The notes under the pieces: generated by a model
What the model was told of the DNA's origin: nothing
Databases searched by the model: none
Seen by the model: only the letters and a program-made list of their open reading frames with translations
Part shown: positions 9,326-21,155 of the stretch, piece after piece
How the letters are laid out: every line of letters starts with the position of its first letter
How positions within the stretch are numbered: the first letter of the stretch is position 1
Origin: JASHVB01 sp963780805
GTDB taxonomy: Bacteria; Pseudomonadota; Alphaproteobacteria; Acetobacterales; Acetobacteraceae
Reading direction: 5' to 3'
Length of the DNA: 64,000 bases
NCBI GenBank assembly: GCA_963780805.1
Contig: CAWADP010000010.1
Location: forward strand, 558,001-622,000
Program-made: the position numbers and the translations under genes

Positions 9326-10084
9326 TTATTCCGGTAACACCTCGATCGCGTCGCCAACGGCGAAGCGGCCGCCCTCCACAACCTCGGCATGTACGCCGAG
9401 CTCGATGTGGCCGTACAGCGAGCGCAACTCCTCCACCGGGTCCGCGTCGCGTTCCGCCGTCAGCGGGTTCACCTCGGTTGCGGGGCAGCGGGTGATCGGC
9501 TTCACCACGCGCAGCACCGCGCGGCCGAGCTGGATCGCTTGGCCGACCCAGTCCCGCTCGCTCCAGGCGGAGGCGCCGGAGAACCAGATATTGGCGCGGA
9601 ATCGCCGCCGGTGGCGCCGCGCCCCGACGCGCGATTCGAAGTCGCGCAGGCTGGCAATGTTGATCAGGCTGACCACCTTGTTCCTCTGATCGCAGAAGCT
9701 GTGGCCGGGGACGTAGTGGAACCGCGGGGCGCCGCGCGCCTCCTCCCCCAGGTACTCGGTCAGGAAGGCGGAGATGCGGTCGCGGCCGGCCTCCGTCAGG
9801 GCGTTCTCCACCGCGGCCGCGCCGTCCGGGGCGCGGATCGCCAGCATGCCGGTGCGCGGGTCGAAGAAGGAGAACAGGGAGGCGATGCGGGCATTCTTCA
9901 TCAGGCACATGAAGTTGGCCTTCTGCCGCCAGGCCGGCGCCGCCGGGTCGAACCCCGAGTCGCCCTGCGCCAGGGCGAAGGCGCGGTCCCAGGGAATGCA
10001 GCCGCCGGCCTCGACCTCGGTCCACTCCAGCGCTTCCGCGGTCAGACCCTTCACCGGGTAGCGATACAGGTATTCGATGCGCAT
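9326..10084 (-). CDS. MOSC domain-containing protein
   Basis: The protein has the MOSC N-terminal beta-barrel (MRIEYLYRYPVKGLTAEALEW) followed by the MOSC domain itself, which in molybdenum-cofactor sulfurases and mARC-type reductases holds the cofactor. The conserved cysteine motif is present as ITRCPATEVNP, and the domain closes with an HIELGVHAEVVEGG and GDAIEVL pattern. The start at ATG 10084 is preceded by GGGGGAG; the open frame upstream to 10123 starts at a codon without a ribosome site. It is transcribed away from clpB. The partner and substrate are unknown; members act in thiol or molybdenum-linked redox chemistry. Confidence 0.85.
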   Translation of the reverse strand: MRIEYLYRYPVKGLTAEALEWTEVEAGGCIPWDRAFALAQGDSGFDPAAPAWRQKANFMCLMKNARIASLFSFFDPRTGMLAIRAPDGAAAVENALTEAGRDRISAFLTEYLGEEARGAPRFHYVPGHSFCDQRNKVVSLINIASLRDFESRVGARRHRRRFRANIWFSGASAWSERDWVGQAIQLGRAVLRVVKPITRCPATEVNPLTAERDADPVEELRSLYGHIELGVHAEVVEGGRFAVGDAIEVLPE

Positions 10085-10096
10085 CTCGCACTCCCC

Positions 10097-10124
10097 CTTG
10101 AGCAGTAGTCTGTTCCGCCCCACC
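10097..10124 (+). promoter_or_regulatory. Heat-shock (sigma-32 type) promoter candidate for clpB
   Basis: CTTGAG at 10097-10102, a 15-base spacer, then CCCCAC at 10118-10123 resembles the RpoH pattern CTTGAAA-N13-15-CCCCAT. It is 84 bases upstream of the clpB start, as expected for a heat-shock chaperone. Confidence 0.5.
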
Positions 10125-10207
10125 TGGATTATTAAAGGCTCACGTTTCCGTTGCCTATCGGAGGGGCGGAGGACAAGGCCAGTCGCCTACGTACAGGGAC
10201 ACGACAG

Positions 10208-12789
<2,582 letters not shown>

Positions 12790-12812
12790 GCACTCTGCCG
12801 CTTCATGCGAGG

Positions 12813-12846
12813 CCGCCAGCCGGGTGACCGGCTGGCGGTTTCGTTT
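12813..12846 (+). terminator. Terminator of clpB
   Basis: An 11-bp stem (CCGCCAGCCGG/CCGGCTGGCGG) with a 4-base loop is followed by TTTCGTTT. It starts 24 bases after the clpB stop codon. A partial look-alike (GCCAGCCGGGCAACCGCTGGC) recurs near 13850. Confidence 0.85.
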
Positions 12847-13602
12847 GTAACGGTTGCCCCGCTACTGCATTACCTGCGCCGGCCAGCATTTCCGGGCAGG
12901 TCCCGACGTCGTCAATGCGTCATCAGAGGGCACCATCGTGGTGAACGTGTTGCTTGCGCTTGCCGGTTTGGTCTTCGGCAGCGTTGCGGCGGCCGCTGCG
13001 GATGCCCGCCTTCTGCTGCCTGCACTATTGACCCGGCAACTGCTGGCACTCTGTCGGCCGGTCGTTTGATCGCACCGGCGGCACTGCTCCTGCTGACCGC
13101 AGTGGTCATGGTCTTTGCCGGAACGGCCATTGTACGCCTCCGGCCAACCATGTCGCTTGTTCAGGGATGCATCGTCAGCCTGCTATTCCTCGGCCTGCAA
13201 GTCGGTGGGACATCAGGGACCGCCCGGTAACACCGGTCGTCGTGGTGAATGTCCCGCTTCTCTGGGCTGCGCCCTGGCCGACGGCGCGGCTGTGGTAAAG
13301 GATACGGGCCGGGAGGCTAATCGCCAGGCGGTCCTGGCTGCCGCCGACCGGTTGCGTGCCGATCCTTGCAACTCGGCGGCTTACTTCGGCCTCCACCGGG
13401 CGCTGCTGACGTTCTTGCACGCCAACCTCGAGCCATGGCATCACGGCATCCTGGAAACGGTGGCCGCCGACGGACGCACAATCGACGTGTCAGCGCAACT
13501 GGACGCGCTGTCCCTGCAGGTATTTCGGTTGGCACTGGCAGCACAAATTCTGCAACCAAACGACTTGCCGGCCGCTGCACCACGTTACATTATTGCAGCG
13601 CA
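12847..13602 (+). pseudogene. Region of broken or uncertain coding sequence
   Basis: No intact recognisable gene fills this 750-base stretch, but pieces look coding. A hydrophobic segment (VNVLLALAGLVFGSVAAAAAD) begins near 12941, and another frame near 13050-13230 has two membrane-like helices (LLLLTAVVMVFAGTAIVRL and IVSLLFLGLQVG). A third frame, about 13290-13600, has well-formed amphipathic sequence (ADRLRADPCNSAAYFGLHRALL) that runs into the hairpin at 13603. They may be remains of one or two small genes broken by shifts. I cannot assign a function. Confidence 0.3.
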
Positions 13603-13673
13603 GATTTCACCACGAAGACACGAAGGCACGAAGAAGAATTGTCTTCGTGCCTTCGTGTCTTCGTGGTGAAATC
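13603..13673. repeat. Perfect 32-bp inverted repeat
   Basis: Arms 13603-13634 and 13642-13673 are exact reverse complements (GATTTCACCACGAAGACACG and on), separated by 7 bases. The arms are themselves built of CACGAAG repeats. A hairpin built in the same style, with different wording, lies at 43729-43835. Confidence 0.95.
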
Positions 13674-13712
13674 TTGCCTTTGGATAGCAGCGTGCGGCGG
13701 GATCGAACGATG

Positions 13713-13762
13713 TGGGGCAACACGCAATCGAGCTCCGTGGGGCAATACGCAATCGAGCTCCG
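13713..13762. repeat. 25-bp tandem duplication
   Basis: TGGGGCAACACGCAATCGAG plus CTCCG occurs twice without a gap; the second copy has one C-to-T change. It lies 40 bases past the long hairpin, in the non-coding lead of the DUF5397-like gene. Confidence 0.9.
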
Positions 13763-13926
13763 GCCGCGTTCCATGCGGTGACCGCCGCGCAGGATAGCGT
13801 GGCGCCTTCCTCGAACGACAAAGGCATGCTCAATCCGGCAGAGAAGGGTCGCCAGCCGGGCAACCGCTGGCGGCAACCTTGCGGGGTGGGTACAGTGATG
13901 ATCTGGTGCAGGCTGGAGGGATGGCT

Positions 13927-14118
13927 ATGCTTCCTCAACCTGTCAACCTCGTCGGGACCTGGCGCCGGTTTGGGTCTGTCGGGCCGGTTTATGGGATCGT
14001 CGGCGCTGGCGCGGAACTTGCTGATGGTGACCGGATGATGCGTGTACGCGTGGTGGAGACCGGCGAGGAAGTCGATTATCGCTTTACCGACATCCTCGAT
14101 GATCCTGTGGAGCGCTAG
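13927..14118 (+). CDS. DUF5397-like small protein, candidate antitoxin
   Basis: The 63-residue product (LVGTWRRFGSVGPVYGIVGAG, MRVRVVETGEEVDYRF, ending DILDDPVER) has the pattern of the DUF5397 family of short, compact proteins of unknown role. The ATG at 13927 stands six bases after GGAGGG, a good ribosome site. Its TAG stop shares a base with the GTG that opens a VapD-like frame, so the two were translated as a pair. VapD is an endoribonuclease toxin in Haemophilus, where a small upstream protein is its antitoxin; by analogy this gene is a candidate antitoxin. The family call is from memory of the pattern, the role is inference. Confidence 0.6.
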   Translation: MLPQPVNLVGTWRRFGSVGPVYGIVGAGAELADGDRMMRVRVVETGEEVDYRFTDILDDPVER

Positions 14119-14386
14119 TGTTCGCCATCGCATTTCGGTCTGGTTGTCGCTGATACGGCGCAGCATCACCCAAAAGGCGTGTCGCAGGCTCATGCCGACA
14201 TTGGTGCCGCGCTTGCGAATTTCGGATTCAATCGCGTGCAGGGAGCCTCTAGGCCACCAACTCGGAAGATCTGGCCAAGCTGTTTGCTGCGATAATGGCA
14301 CTAGGGCGATGCCCTGGTTTCCGCTTGCGGTTCGCAATATCCATGCCTTTCGGTTTGAGTATGGTCGGATTTCACCAAATTGGTAA
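14118..14386 (+). pseudogene. vapD: VapD-like toxin gene, broken
   Basis: Joining three frames gives an almost complete VapD-type protein: VFAIAF, then LVVADTAQHHPKGVSQAHAD and IGAALANFGFNRVQG, then ATNSEDLAKLFAAIMAL, then AMPWFPLAVRNIHAFRFEYG. VapD proteins are Cas2-like endoribonucleases of about 90 residues and end with a PWF...VRDIRAFR block as here. The gene has a shift near 14136, another near 14235 with an in-frame TAG where a tyrosine is expected, and a third near 14305. This density of damage points to true decay, unlike the single breaks in housekeeping genes. Confidence 0.6.
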
Positions 14387-14460
14387 AGAGCTAAGGACCG
14401 ATAAGGTATTGCTATGTCTCGATCCATTAGAGTGAGTGCAACCGCCATTGCAAGCCGCGC

Positions 14461-14550
14461 CTGCGCATGCTGCTGGCCGCTCGCAAGGTCGGGCTGGCGC
14501 TGGATCGCAGCGCGCTGCAGTGGCTGGCGAGCGAAGGCTACGACAGCAGG
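14461..14550 (+). repeat. Detached copy of part of clpB
   Basis: Ninety bases match clpB 12541-12630 with about seven differences (the LRKLLADRKIGLELDRSALEWLASEGYDS segment). It is in the same orientation but has no flanking clpB sequence. It therefore is a partial duplication about 1.8 kb downstream of its source. Confidence 0.9.
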
Positions 14551-14571
14551 TCTCGACGACGAACTCCCAAG

Positions 14572-14669
14572 TGTCATTGCGGACGAAAGCCCAACTGTCC
14601 CCTGCCCGTGCAGCCGACAGCGCCTCGTCAGGCAGGAGATTGCTTCGTCGCTGCGCGCCTCGCAATGCC
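14572..14669. repeat. R1 palindromic repeat, diverged copy
   Basis: The left end reads GTGTCATTGCGGACGAAAGC and the right end GGAGATTGCTTCGTCGCTGC followed by CTCGCAATGCC. It lies beside the clpB fragment. From here to 14853 I see nothing else. Confidence 0.65.
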
Positions 14670-14853
14670 AGTTGGGGTGGCCATGCCCCGCCGGGAAGGT
14701 GGGGGTCCGGTAGCAGCGGAACCGAAAATGCAGTTCGGCCGAGTGAAGGAGATCAATTAGCTGGCGGGGGGCGCACGACGGCTACTTCGGACTTCGGACC
14801 CAACCAAGTCATTGGAGAACAGAGAGCCGATCCTGAAAGCAGCCATTGGTCCG

Positions 14854-15954
14854 TCACTCGGCCTTTGCAGGCAAGAAGTGCAACATCGGCGCCGGTTCGA
14901 AACTGGCGGCGGTATTCCCGGAGTAGACGCGGCCGCCGGCCATCGTGAGTTTTTTCACTGGCGCACCTTCCTTCAGATCCAGGTCGGAAAGCTTGACCCA
15001 GAACGTGTTCGGGCTGGTCGCGGAATCGAAGAAGTAAACTTTATTGGTCTGGTCGGCCACGCTGCGCCAGATCGTGGCGGAAATGTTGGGCTTGTTCGGC
15101 GTGATGATGCCCAATGGAACGCTGACGCTGCGGATCACGCTAAGCACACCGGCCACTGCCTGGTTGCCGAAAGTGCCGCCCGGCACGGCCTTGATGTAGG
15201 CGGGGGCAATGGTTTTCGGGATCGCGTTCATCAGGAACGAGGCACGCGCGAAGCGGTCGGGTGCCTGGTTTGTTCCTGGAAGGAATGTGAAGCCGATACC
15301 CTCCCAATACGCATTCAATGCCAATTGGTTGTCGTAGCGCGGCGAGTTGGTCATCACGCGGTACTGCTTGCCATGATGAATGATCAGCTTGCCGCCAATA
15401 TACTCGAAAATCGCGGAATCGCCGGTAGGGTCCGAGATCGCCAGATGCAACTGCGCCGGCGATCCGTTTGGCATCGAGGGCGCCAATATTGCGAACGGCT
15501 CTTGGCGCAAGGCGTCGACGGCTTCGGTAACGGTGGCGAAATTGTCGAGCACGTACTGCGCCCACAGGCTGATCGACATCGGTGGCTTGCCATTGGCCGG
15601 CTTGCCATAATCGGACTAAGCCAAATACAGCATATTCGCGACAAGGCCCGTTTCGTTCATGCCGTCTGCGATGCCGGCCTCGTAACCGGAAATCCCGACA
15701 CTGCCATACCGCGACGTCCATTCGATTGATCCGGGACCCGCCGCGCCGTCGCGTTTCATGCCGCGCGGCATCGCCCACATATTTGACTGCATGTCCTCCG
15801 ACCAATCCATCGATCGGCCGGTGATGACCGTCCCATCGTCGCCGACATACAGCGCGCGCGTGCAGGCCTCCACGGACGGAACGACAACGACCCCGCCGCT
15901 CAGAAGCATTGCTATGCTCAGGGCCACTGGTCGAAACTTGGACGTAATAGACAT
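14854..15954 (-). pseudogene. Choloylglycine/penicillin V acylase-type Ntn hydrolase with internal stop
   Basis: The frame encodes a secreted linear-amide hydrolase. A signal peptide (MSITSKFRPVALSIAMLLSG...VEA) is followed by CTRALYVGDDGTVITGRSMDW, where the Cys becomes the N-terminal nucleophile after cleavage, with the family's Arg and Asp close by. Later blocks (YGSVGISGYEAGIADGMNE, YDNQLALNAYWEG, FLPGTNQAPDRFARAS) fit as well. A TAG at 15616-15618 interrupts the same frame, where relatives have a glutamate in an LLYLAESDYG-like stretch, so a single G-to-T change explains it. Without the stop the length is 366 residues, normal for the family. The start has AGGA nine bases upstream. Pseudogene or point error cannot be decided here. 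Confidence 0.8.
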
Positions 15955-16186
15955 AGGTAATCCTCATGGAGCCTCGGCATGCACCCGATTTGGGGTTTCC
16001 CGGCCAGGCACTGATTTCATTACTGACACCGCTGCTGCGATGCGGCAATTGCCGACCTGATGGGTGCAGGCGAGTGTCCGCAATTTGACGGTGGAGATGC
16101 AAAGCAGACCGCATTGCGAGCGCAGCAAAGCAATGACACTGCAAAGGCGGCACCAACCGTCAGAGCCCGAGCAACCGAAAAGCCCG

Positions 16187-18881
16187 CTACGCCGCCTTCG
16201 CCATCCCGCGCAGTACATAGTGCAGGATGCCGCCGTGACGGTAGTAGTTCACCTCGTCCGCGGTATCGATCCGGCAGCGCACCGGCACCTGGTCCGTCTT
16301 GCCGTCCGGGCGGTGGATCACCAGCGTCAGGTCCATGCCGGCGCGCAGCCCGTCCAGGCCCTCCACGTCGATGATCTCCTCCCCGGTGATGCCGAGCGAC
16401 GTGCGATCCATTCCGTCCTTGAAGGTCAGCGGCAGCACGCCCATGCCCACCAGGTTCGAACGATGGATGCGCTCGAAGCTCTCGACGATCACCGCCTTGA
16501 CCCCGAGCAGCATGGTGCCCTTCGCGGCCCAGTCGCGCGAGGAGCCAGTGCCGTATTCCTTACCGCCGAAGATCACCAGCGGCACGCCTTCCTTCTTATA
16601 CCGCATCGCCGCGTCATAGATCGGCATCTGCTCGCCGGACGGCAGGTGCCTGGTCATGCCGCCTTCGACGTTCTTCAGCATCTCGTTGCGGATACGGATG
16701 TTGGCGAACGTGCCGCGCATCATCACTTCGTGGTTGCCGCGCCGCGCGCCGTAGCTGTTGAAGTTCGCCTGCGTCACCTGCCGTTCCAGCAGGTAGTCGC
16801 CCGCCGGCGAGGTCTTCCGGATCGAGCCGGCCGGGCTGATATGGTCGGTGGTGATCGAATCGCCCAGCTCCGCCAGGATGCGCGCGCCGTGCACGTCCGC
16901 CACCGGCGGCGGCTCCATGGTGATGCCCTCGAAATACGGCGGATTGCGCACGTAAGTTGACCCGTCGGTCCAGCGATAGGTCTCGCTGTCGGCATCGACC
17001 TGGATGGTCTGCCACTGCTTCGGGCCTTTGAACACCTCGCCATAGCGCCGTAGGAACTGCTCGCGCGACAGCGACGTTGCGATGACGTCAGCGATCTCCT
17101 TGTTGGTCGGCCACACGTCCTTCAGATACACCGGCTGCCCGTCGGACCCGGTGCCGAGCGGTTCCGTGGTGATGTCCACTGTCACCTTGCCCAGCAGCGA
17201 ATACGCCACGACCAGCGGCGGCGACGCCAGGTAGTTGGCCCGCACGTTGGCATGCACGCGGCCTTCGAAATTGCGGTTGCCGGAGATCACCGCGGCGCCG
17301 ACCAGCCGGTTGTCCTCGATCGCATCGACAATCGCATCGTCGAGCGGACCGGAGTTGCCGATGCACGTGGTGCAACCATAGCCGACCGTTTCAAAGCCGA
17401 TCGCGTCCAGGTCCTTTGTCAGGCCCGACTTGTCCAGGTATTCCGTCACCACCTGCGAACCCGGGGCCAGCGACGTCTTCACCCACGGCTTCGGCTTTAA
17501 CCCCTTGGCGTGCGCCTTCCGCGCCACCAACCCGGCCGCCACCAACACCGACGGGTTCGACGTGTTGGTGCACGACGTGATCGCCGCGATCACCACGTCG
17601 CCATGCGTCAGTTCGTAGTTCTTGCCTTCGACCTTGACCGAGACATTGGCTTCGTTCTCCGGCACGCCCAGGCCCTTGGTCAGGTCCGCCGCGAACGATG
17701 ACGACACGTCCTTCAGCGCCACCCGGTCCTGCGGCCGCTTCGGTCCCGCCATCGACGGCACCACGCTACCGAGGTCCAGTTCCAGCGTGTCGCTGAACAC
17801 CGGGTCCGGCATGCCCGGCTCGCGGAACATGCCTTGCGCTTTCAAATACGCCTCGACCAGCTTCATCCGGTGCTCGTCGCGCCCGGTCAGGTGCAGATAG
17901 TCTGAGCGCCACCTTGTCCACTGGGAAGAAGCCGCAGGTCGCGCCGTATTCCGGCGCCATATTGCCGATCGTGGCGCGGTCGGCGAGGCCCAACTGATCC
18001 AGTCCCGGCCCGAAGAATTCGACGAACTTTCCGACGACGCCCTTGCGCCGCAGCATCTGCGTGACGGTCAGCACCAGGTCGGTGGCGGTCGCGCCCTCGG
18101 GCAGCTTCCCGGTCATGCGGAAGCCGATCACGTCCGGGATCAGCATGGCGATCGGCTGGCCGAGCATCGCCGCTTCCGCCTCGATGCCGCCCACGCCCCA
18201 GCCCAGGATGCCCAGGCCGTTCACCATCGTGGTGTGGCTGTCGGTGCCGTACAGCGTGTCGGGATACGCGAAATTCGTGCCGGCGTCGGTGGAGGTCCAC
18301 ACGCACTGGCCGAGATATTCCAGGTTCACCTGGTGGCAGATGCCGGTGCCGGGCGGCACCACGCTGAAATTGTCGAACGCTTCCTGGCCCCAGCGCAGGA
18401 AAAGGTAACGCTCGGCGTTCCGTTCAAACTCGATGTCGACGTTCTTCTGCAAAGCATCCGGGCGGGCATACACGTCAACCTGTACCGAGTGGTCGATCAC
18501 CAGATCGACTGGCACCAGCGGGTTCACCTTCTCCGGGTTGCCGCCCAGCTTGACGATGCCGTCGCGCATGGCGGCGAGGTCCACCACCGCCGGCACACCG
18601 GTGAAATCCTGCATCAGGATGCGGGCGGGCTTGAACGGCACCTCCTTGTCGGAATGGGCCCCGTTCAGCCAGCCCACGATGGCCTTGGCGTCGTCAACCT
18701 TGTAGCTGGACCCGTTCTCGAACCGCAGCACGTTCTCCAGCAGGATTTTGAGGCTGACGGGAAGGCGGGATATATCACCCAGGGTCTTCGCCGCTTCCGG
18801 CAGCGAGAAATAGTCGTACTGCTTGCCGTCCACCGTCAGCGTGCGGCGCGCCTTGAGGGAGTCCTGCCCGATCGTGGTCAT
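16187..18881 (-). CDS. acnA: Aconitate hydratase A, one frame break
   Basis: Aconitase A isomerises citrate to isocitrate in the TCA cycle using a 4Fe-4S cluster. The protein shows the substrate-binding segments (YGTDSHTTMVNGLGILGWG, RMTGKLPEG), the cluster cysteines in AITSCTNTSNPSV and GCTTCIGNSGPL, and the swivel domain with GSSRDWAAKG and SFERIHRSNLVGMG. The frame breaks near 17899: CTCAGACTAT contains one extra A, and without it the sequence reads KVALDYLHLTGRDEHRMKL. The repaired protein has 897 residues, the usual length. The minus-strand gene is divergent from ccmA. The break is most easily a sequence error because both sides are fully conserved. Confidence 0.94.
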
Positions 18882-19060
18882 GCTCTGCGTTCGTCCTGTG
18901 TTGGCAGGACGCCTCTGTCGTTGTGCAGCCCCCAGGGTGGCAAGGTGGCGCGCGGTGGTGGCGGGGTTCAGCGCGCGGGCCGCTTGCGCAAGTATCCCGG
19001 CGATGGGGCTTTAACCATACCAGCCCGGGATCGTCCACCGGCCGATAAATAGGAGCGTCC

Positions 19061-19654
19061 TTGCTGCAAGCCGAGGGACTGGCCGCTTTCCGCGGCGAAC
19101 GGCTGGTCTTCCGCGACCTGAGCTTCAGCGTGGCGGCAGCCGGCGCTCTGGTGCTGGTGGGCGCCAACGGCTCCGGCAAGTCCACGCTGCTGCGCTTGCT
19201 GGCGGGGCTGGTGCGGCCGATCGCAGGCCAGCTTCGGTGGGATGGGGAGGACGCGCTGGCCGATCTGGCGGCGCATGCGGTGCGGGTGACCTATGTCGGG
19301 CATCTCGACGCCGTGAAGCCCGGGCTGACAGCGGCCGAGAACCTGGCCTTCGCCGCGCGCATGGGCCGAGGAGCGGTGGGTGACGCGCTGGAGGCGCTGG
19401 GGCTGGACGACCTGGCCGAGGTGCCGGCGCGGTATCTCTCGGCGGGACAGAAGCGGCGGCTGGCGTTGGCCCGGCTGGCGCTGAGCGCCGCGCCGCTATG
19501 GCTGCTGGACGAGCCAACGGTGGGGCTTGATATCGCGTCGCAGGAGCTGGTGGGGGCGGTGCTGACGGCGCACCGCGCGCGGGGCGGCATAATCGTGGCG
19601 GCTACGCACGTGCCGCTGCCGCTGGAGGGGGTCGAGGAGCTGCGGCTGGGATAA
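19061..19654 (+). CDS. ccmA: Cytochrome c biogenesis heme-exporter ATPase CcmA
   Basis: CcmA is the ATP-binding subunit of the CcmABCD complex that releases holo-CcmE during cytochrome c maturation. At 197 residues it has the small ABC fold: Walker A GANGSGKST, the short CcmA-type helical region (VTYVGHLDAVKPGLTAAENL), signature LSAGQKRR, Walker B LWLLDEP and the TH switch in AATHVP. The start is a TTG at 19061 with AGGAG six bases before it. Normally ccmB follows at once; here it does not, and the next gene is an unrelated membrane hydrolase. The divergent acnA neighbour is common in Acetobacteraceae. Confidence 0.88.
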   Translation: MLQAEGLAAFRGERLVFRDLSFSVAAAGALVLVGANGSGKSTLLRLLAGLVRPIAGQLRWDGEDALADLAAHAVRVTYVGHLDAVKPGLTAAENLAFAARMGRGAVGDALEALGLDDLAEVPARYLSAGQKRRLALARLALSAAPLWLLDEPTVGLDIASQELVGAVLTAHRARGGIIVAATHVPLPLEGVEELRLG

Positions 19655-19860
19655 CCTCTATGAGCAAGGAGAGGTCGGTTGCGGGGAAAGATCGGACCGT
19701 GTACGAATCAAACAAATCCCGTCCGTCCAAGGTCAGGTCGATCAGGTTGCCAACGAAACTTGTACCGGTTCGTCAACCGCTCACCGGCGCCCGCCGCTTG
19801 ACCCCCCCCTCCGGGCTTGCGGGACGAATTCTTTCAAAACCCATGACAGGAGCGACACCG

Positions 19861-21076
19861 ATGGCCATTGGGCCAGCCCCCGCCGCGGAGGTCGCGCCGG
19901 CACCAGCGCCGGTCCGCCGCCTCAACGTCTGGCTCGTCCATGGCACCTGGGCCCGCGGCATCTTCGCGGCGGCACCGAACGCCGAGAGCGCCGCGAAACG
20001 ACCGATCTGGTCCGATCCGAAGTCCGCGTTCCACAACGCCCTTGCCGAGAAACTGCAAGAGGAGGGCTTTCATGCCAGGATAATTGCCTTCGCATGGTCC
20101 GGTGCGAATACTGTCCGGTTGCGTGACGGCGTCGCCAGGGACCTGGCGCGCAGCATTGAGACCTCGACGGAAGACGGTACGCTCAACGTGGTCATCGGCC
20201 ACAGTCATGGTGGCACTATCGCCCTCACCGCGGCAGCGGAGTACCTGACAACACCAATCGACATTCTGGTCGCCACCCTCGCCACGCCGTTCATCGACAT
20301 GTTTCCGAAAATCGACAAGCGATCAGACAGGTATGGTGCCGCACTCAGCGCGCTGCACCAGGAGCAGTTGACCAAATTGCGCTTCGTCAGCTTGCTCTTT
20401 CAGTCTGCTTTTATGCTTCGCAATCAGGCCATTCTCCGGCGAGAATTGGGCGTATGGAATCGCCTTCGTCGTAGCGCTGCTCTTCAATCTTTTCCTCAAC
20501 ACGATTTACGGACGCTATGGCGACAGCCTGAACAGCGTGCCGCCGCCTTACGGCAACATGGCGCGAATCGCCGCCGTGCGCCTGTTGGTGCTGCGAGGCA
20601 TTGATGACGAGGCCGCGCTCACCATCGCCGCCGGCGCGATCCAATCGCTGATCACCGCCAAGCTCGCTCGCATCTTCACATTTCTGCTCGGGGTCATCGG
20701 GCTGCTCTGGTACACGCTATTATACAGCCTGCCCCGCTTCTGGGGCGTGGGCATCGACGATATCCTCGTGGGCCTTGCAGTTATCGCGGCGGGTTACGTC
20801 GGCATTTCCCTGTTGCAGGCGATCGGCCGATCCGTGCTCGGCCGCGAGTTCTTCTTCACCGGTCAGATCTACGACGTGAACGTGAACTCGGTTCCCGACC
20901 TTGCCGGCGACGTGACCATCCGGACGCTCGCCGGGCAGACCGAGGAGAAAATAACACCGCTGCGCGCGGGAGTACAAAGCATCAAGAGCTATACCTACCG
21001 CCGCCGCCACAGCTTGTATGAACACAGGGATTGCATCGACCACATCGTGACCTGGATAAGCCGACAGACCGGCTGA
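19861..21076 (+). CDS. Membrane-associated alpha/beta hydrolase-like protein, one frame break
   Basis: The N-terminal half has a serine-hydrolase fold: LNVWLVHGTWARG forms the first strand and oxyanion region, and VVIGHSHGGTIAL is the GxSxG nucleophile elbow. The C-terminal half holds several membrane segments (YGIAFVVALLFNLFLNTIYG; FLLGVIGLLWYTLLY; ILVGLAVIAAGYVG). The frame changes near 20447, where one extra base separates LRRE from NWAYGIAFVV. Repair gives 404 residues. I chose ATG 19861, which has CAGGAG upstream, over the long unlikely N-terminal extension. Third-position GC is lower than in its neighbours, and it sits where ccmB would be expected, so it may be a later arrival. The substrate is unknown. 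Confidence 0.65.
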
Positions 21077-21155
21077 TCGACTGCCCGACGCCATTGGCAC
21101 TCACATCTTAGCCGTCGACCTTGCGGCACGATGCGGCACGTCGCACTGTGGACGC

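Noticed and set aside
13585..14577. 330-codon minus-strand frame over the vapD region
   Set aside because: Its sequence is the antisense of clpB-like and vapD-like segments and the hairpin; no independent support.
16064..16960. 298-codon plus-strand frame inside acnA
   Set aside because: Antisense shadow of aconitase; no ribosome site or fold.
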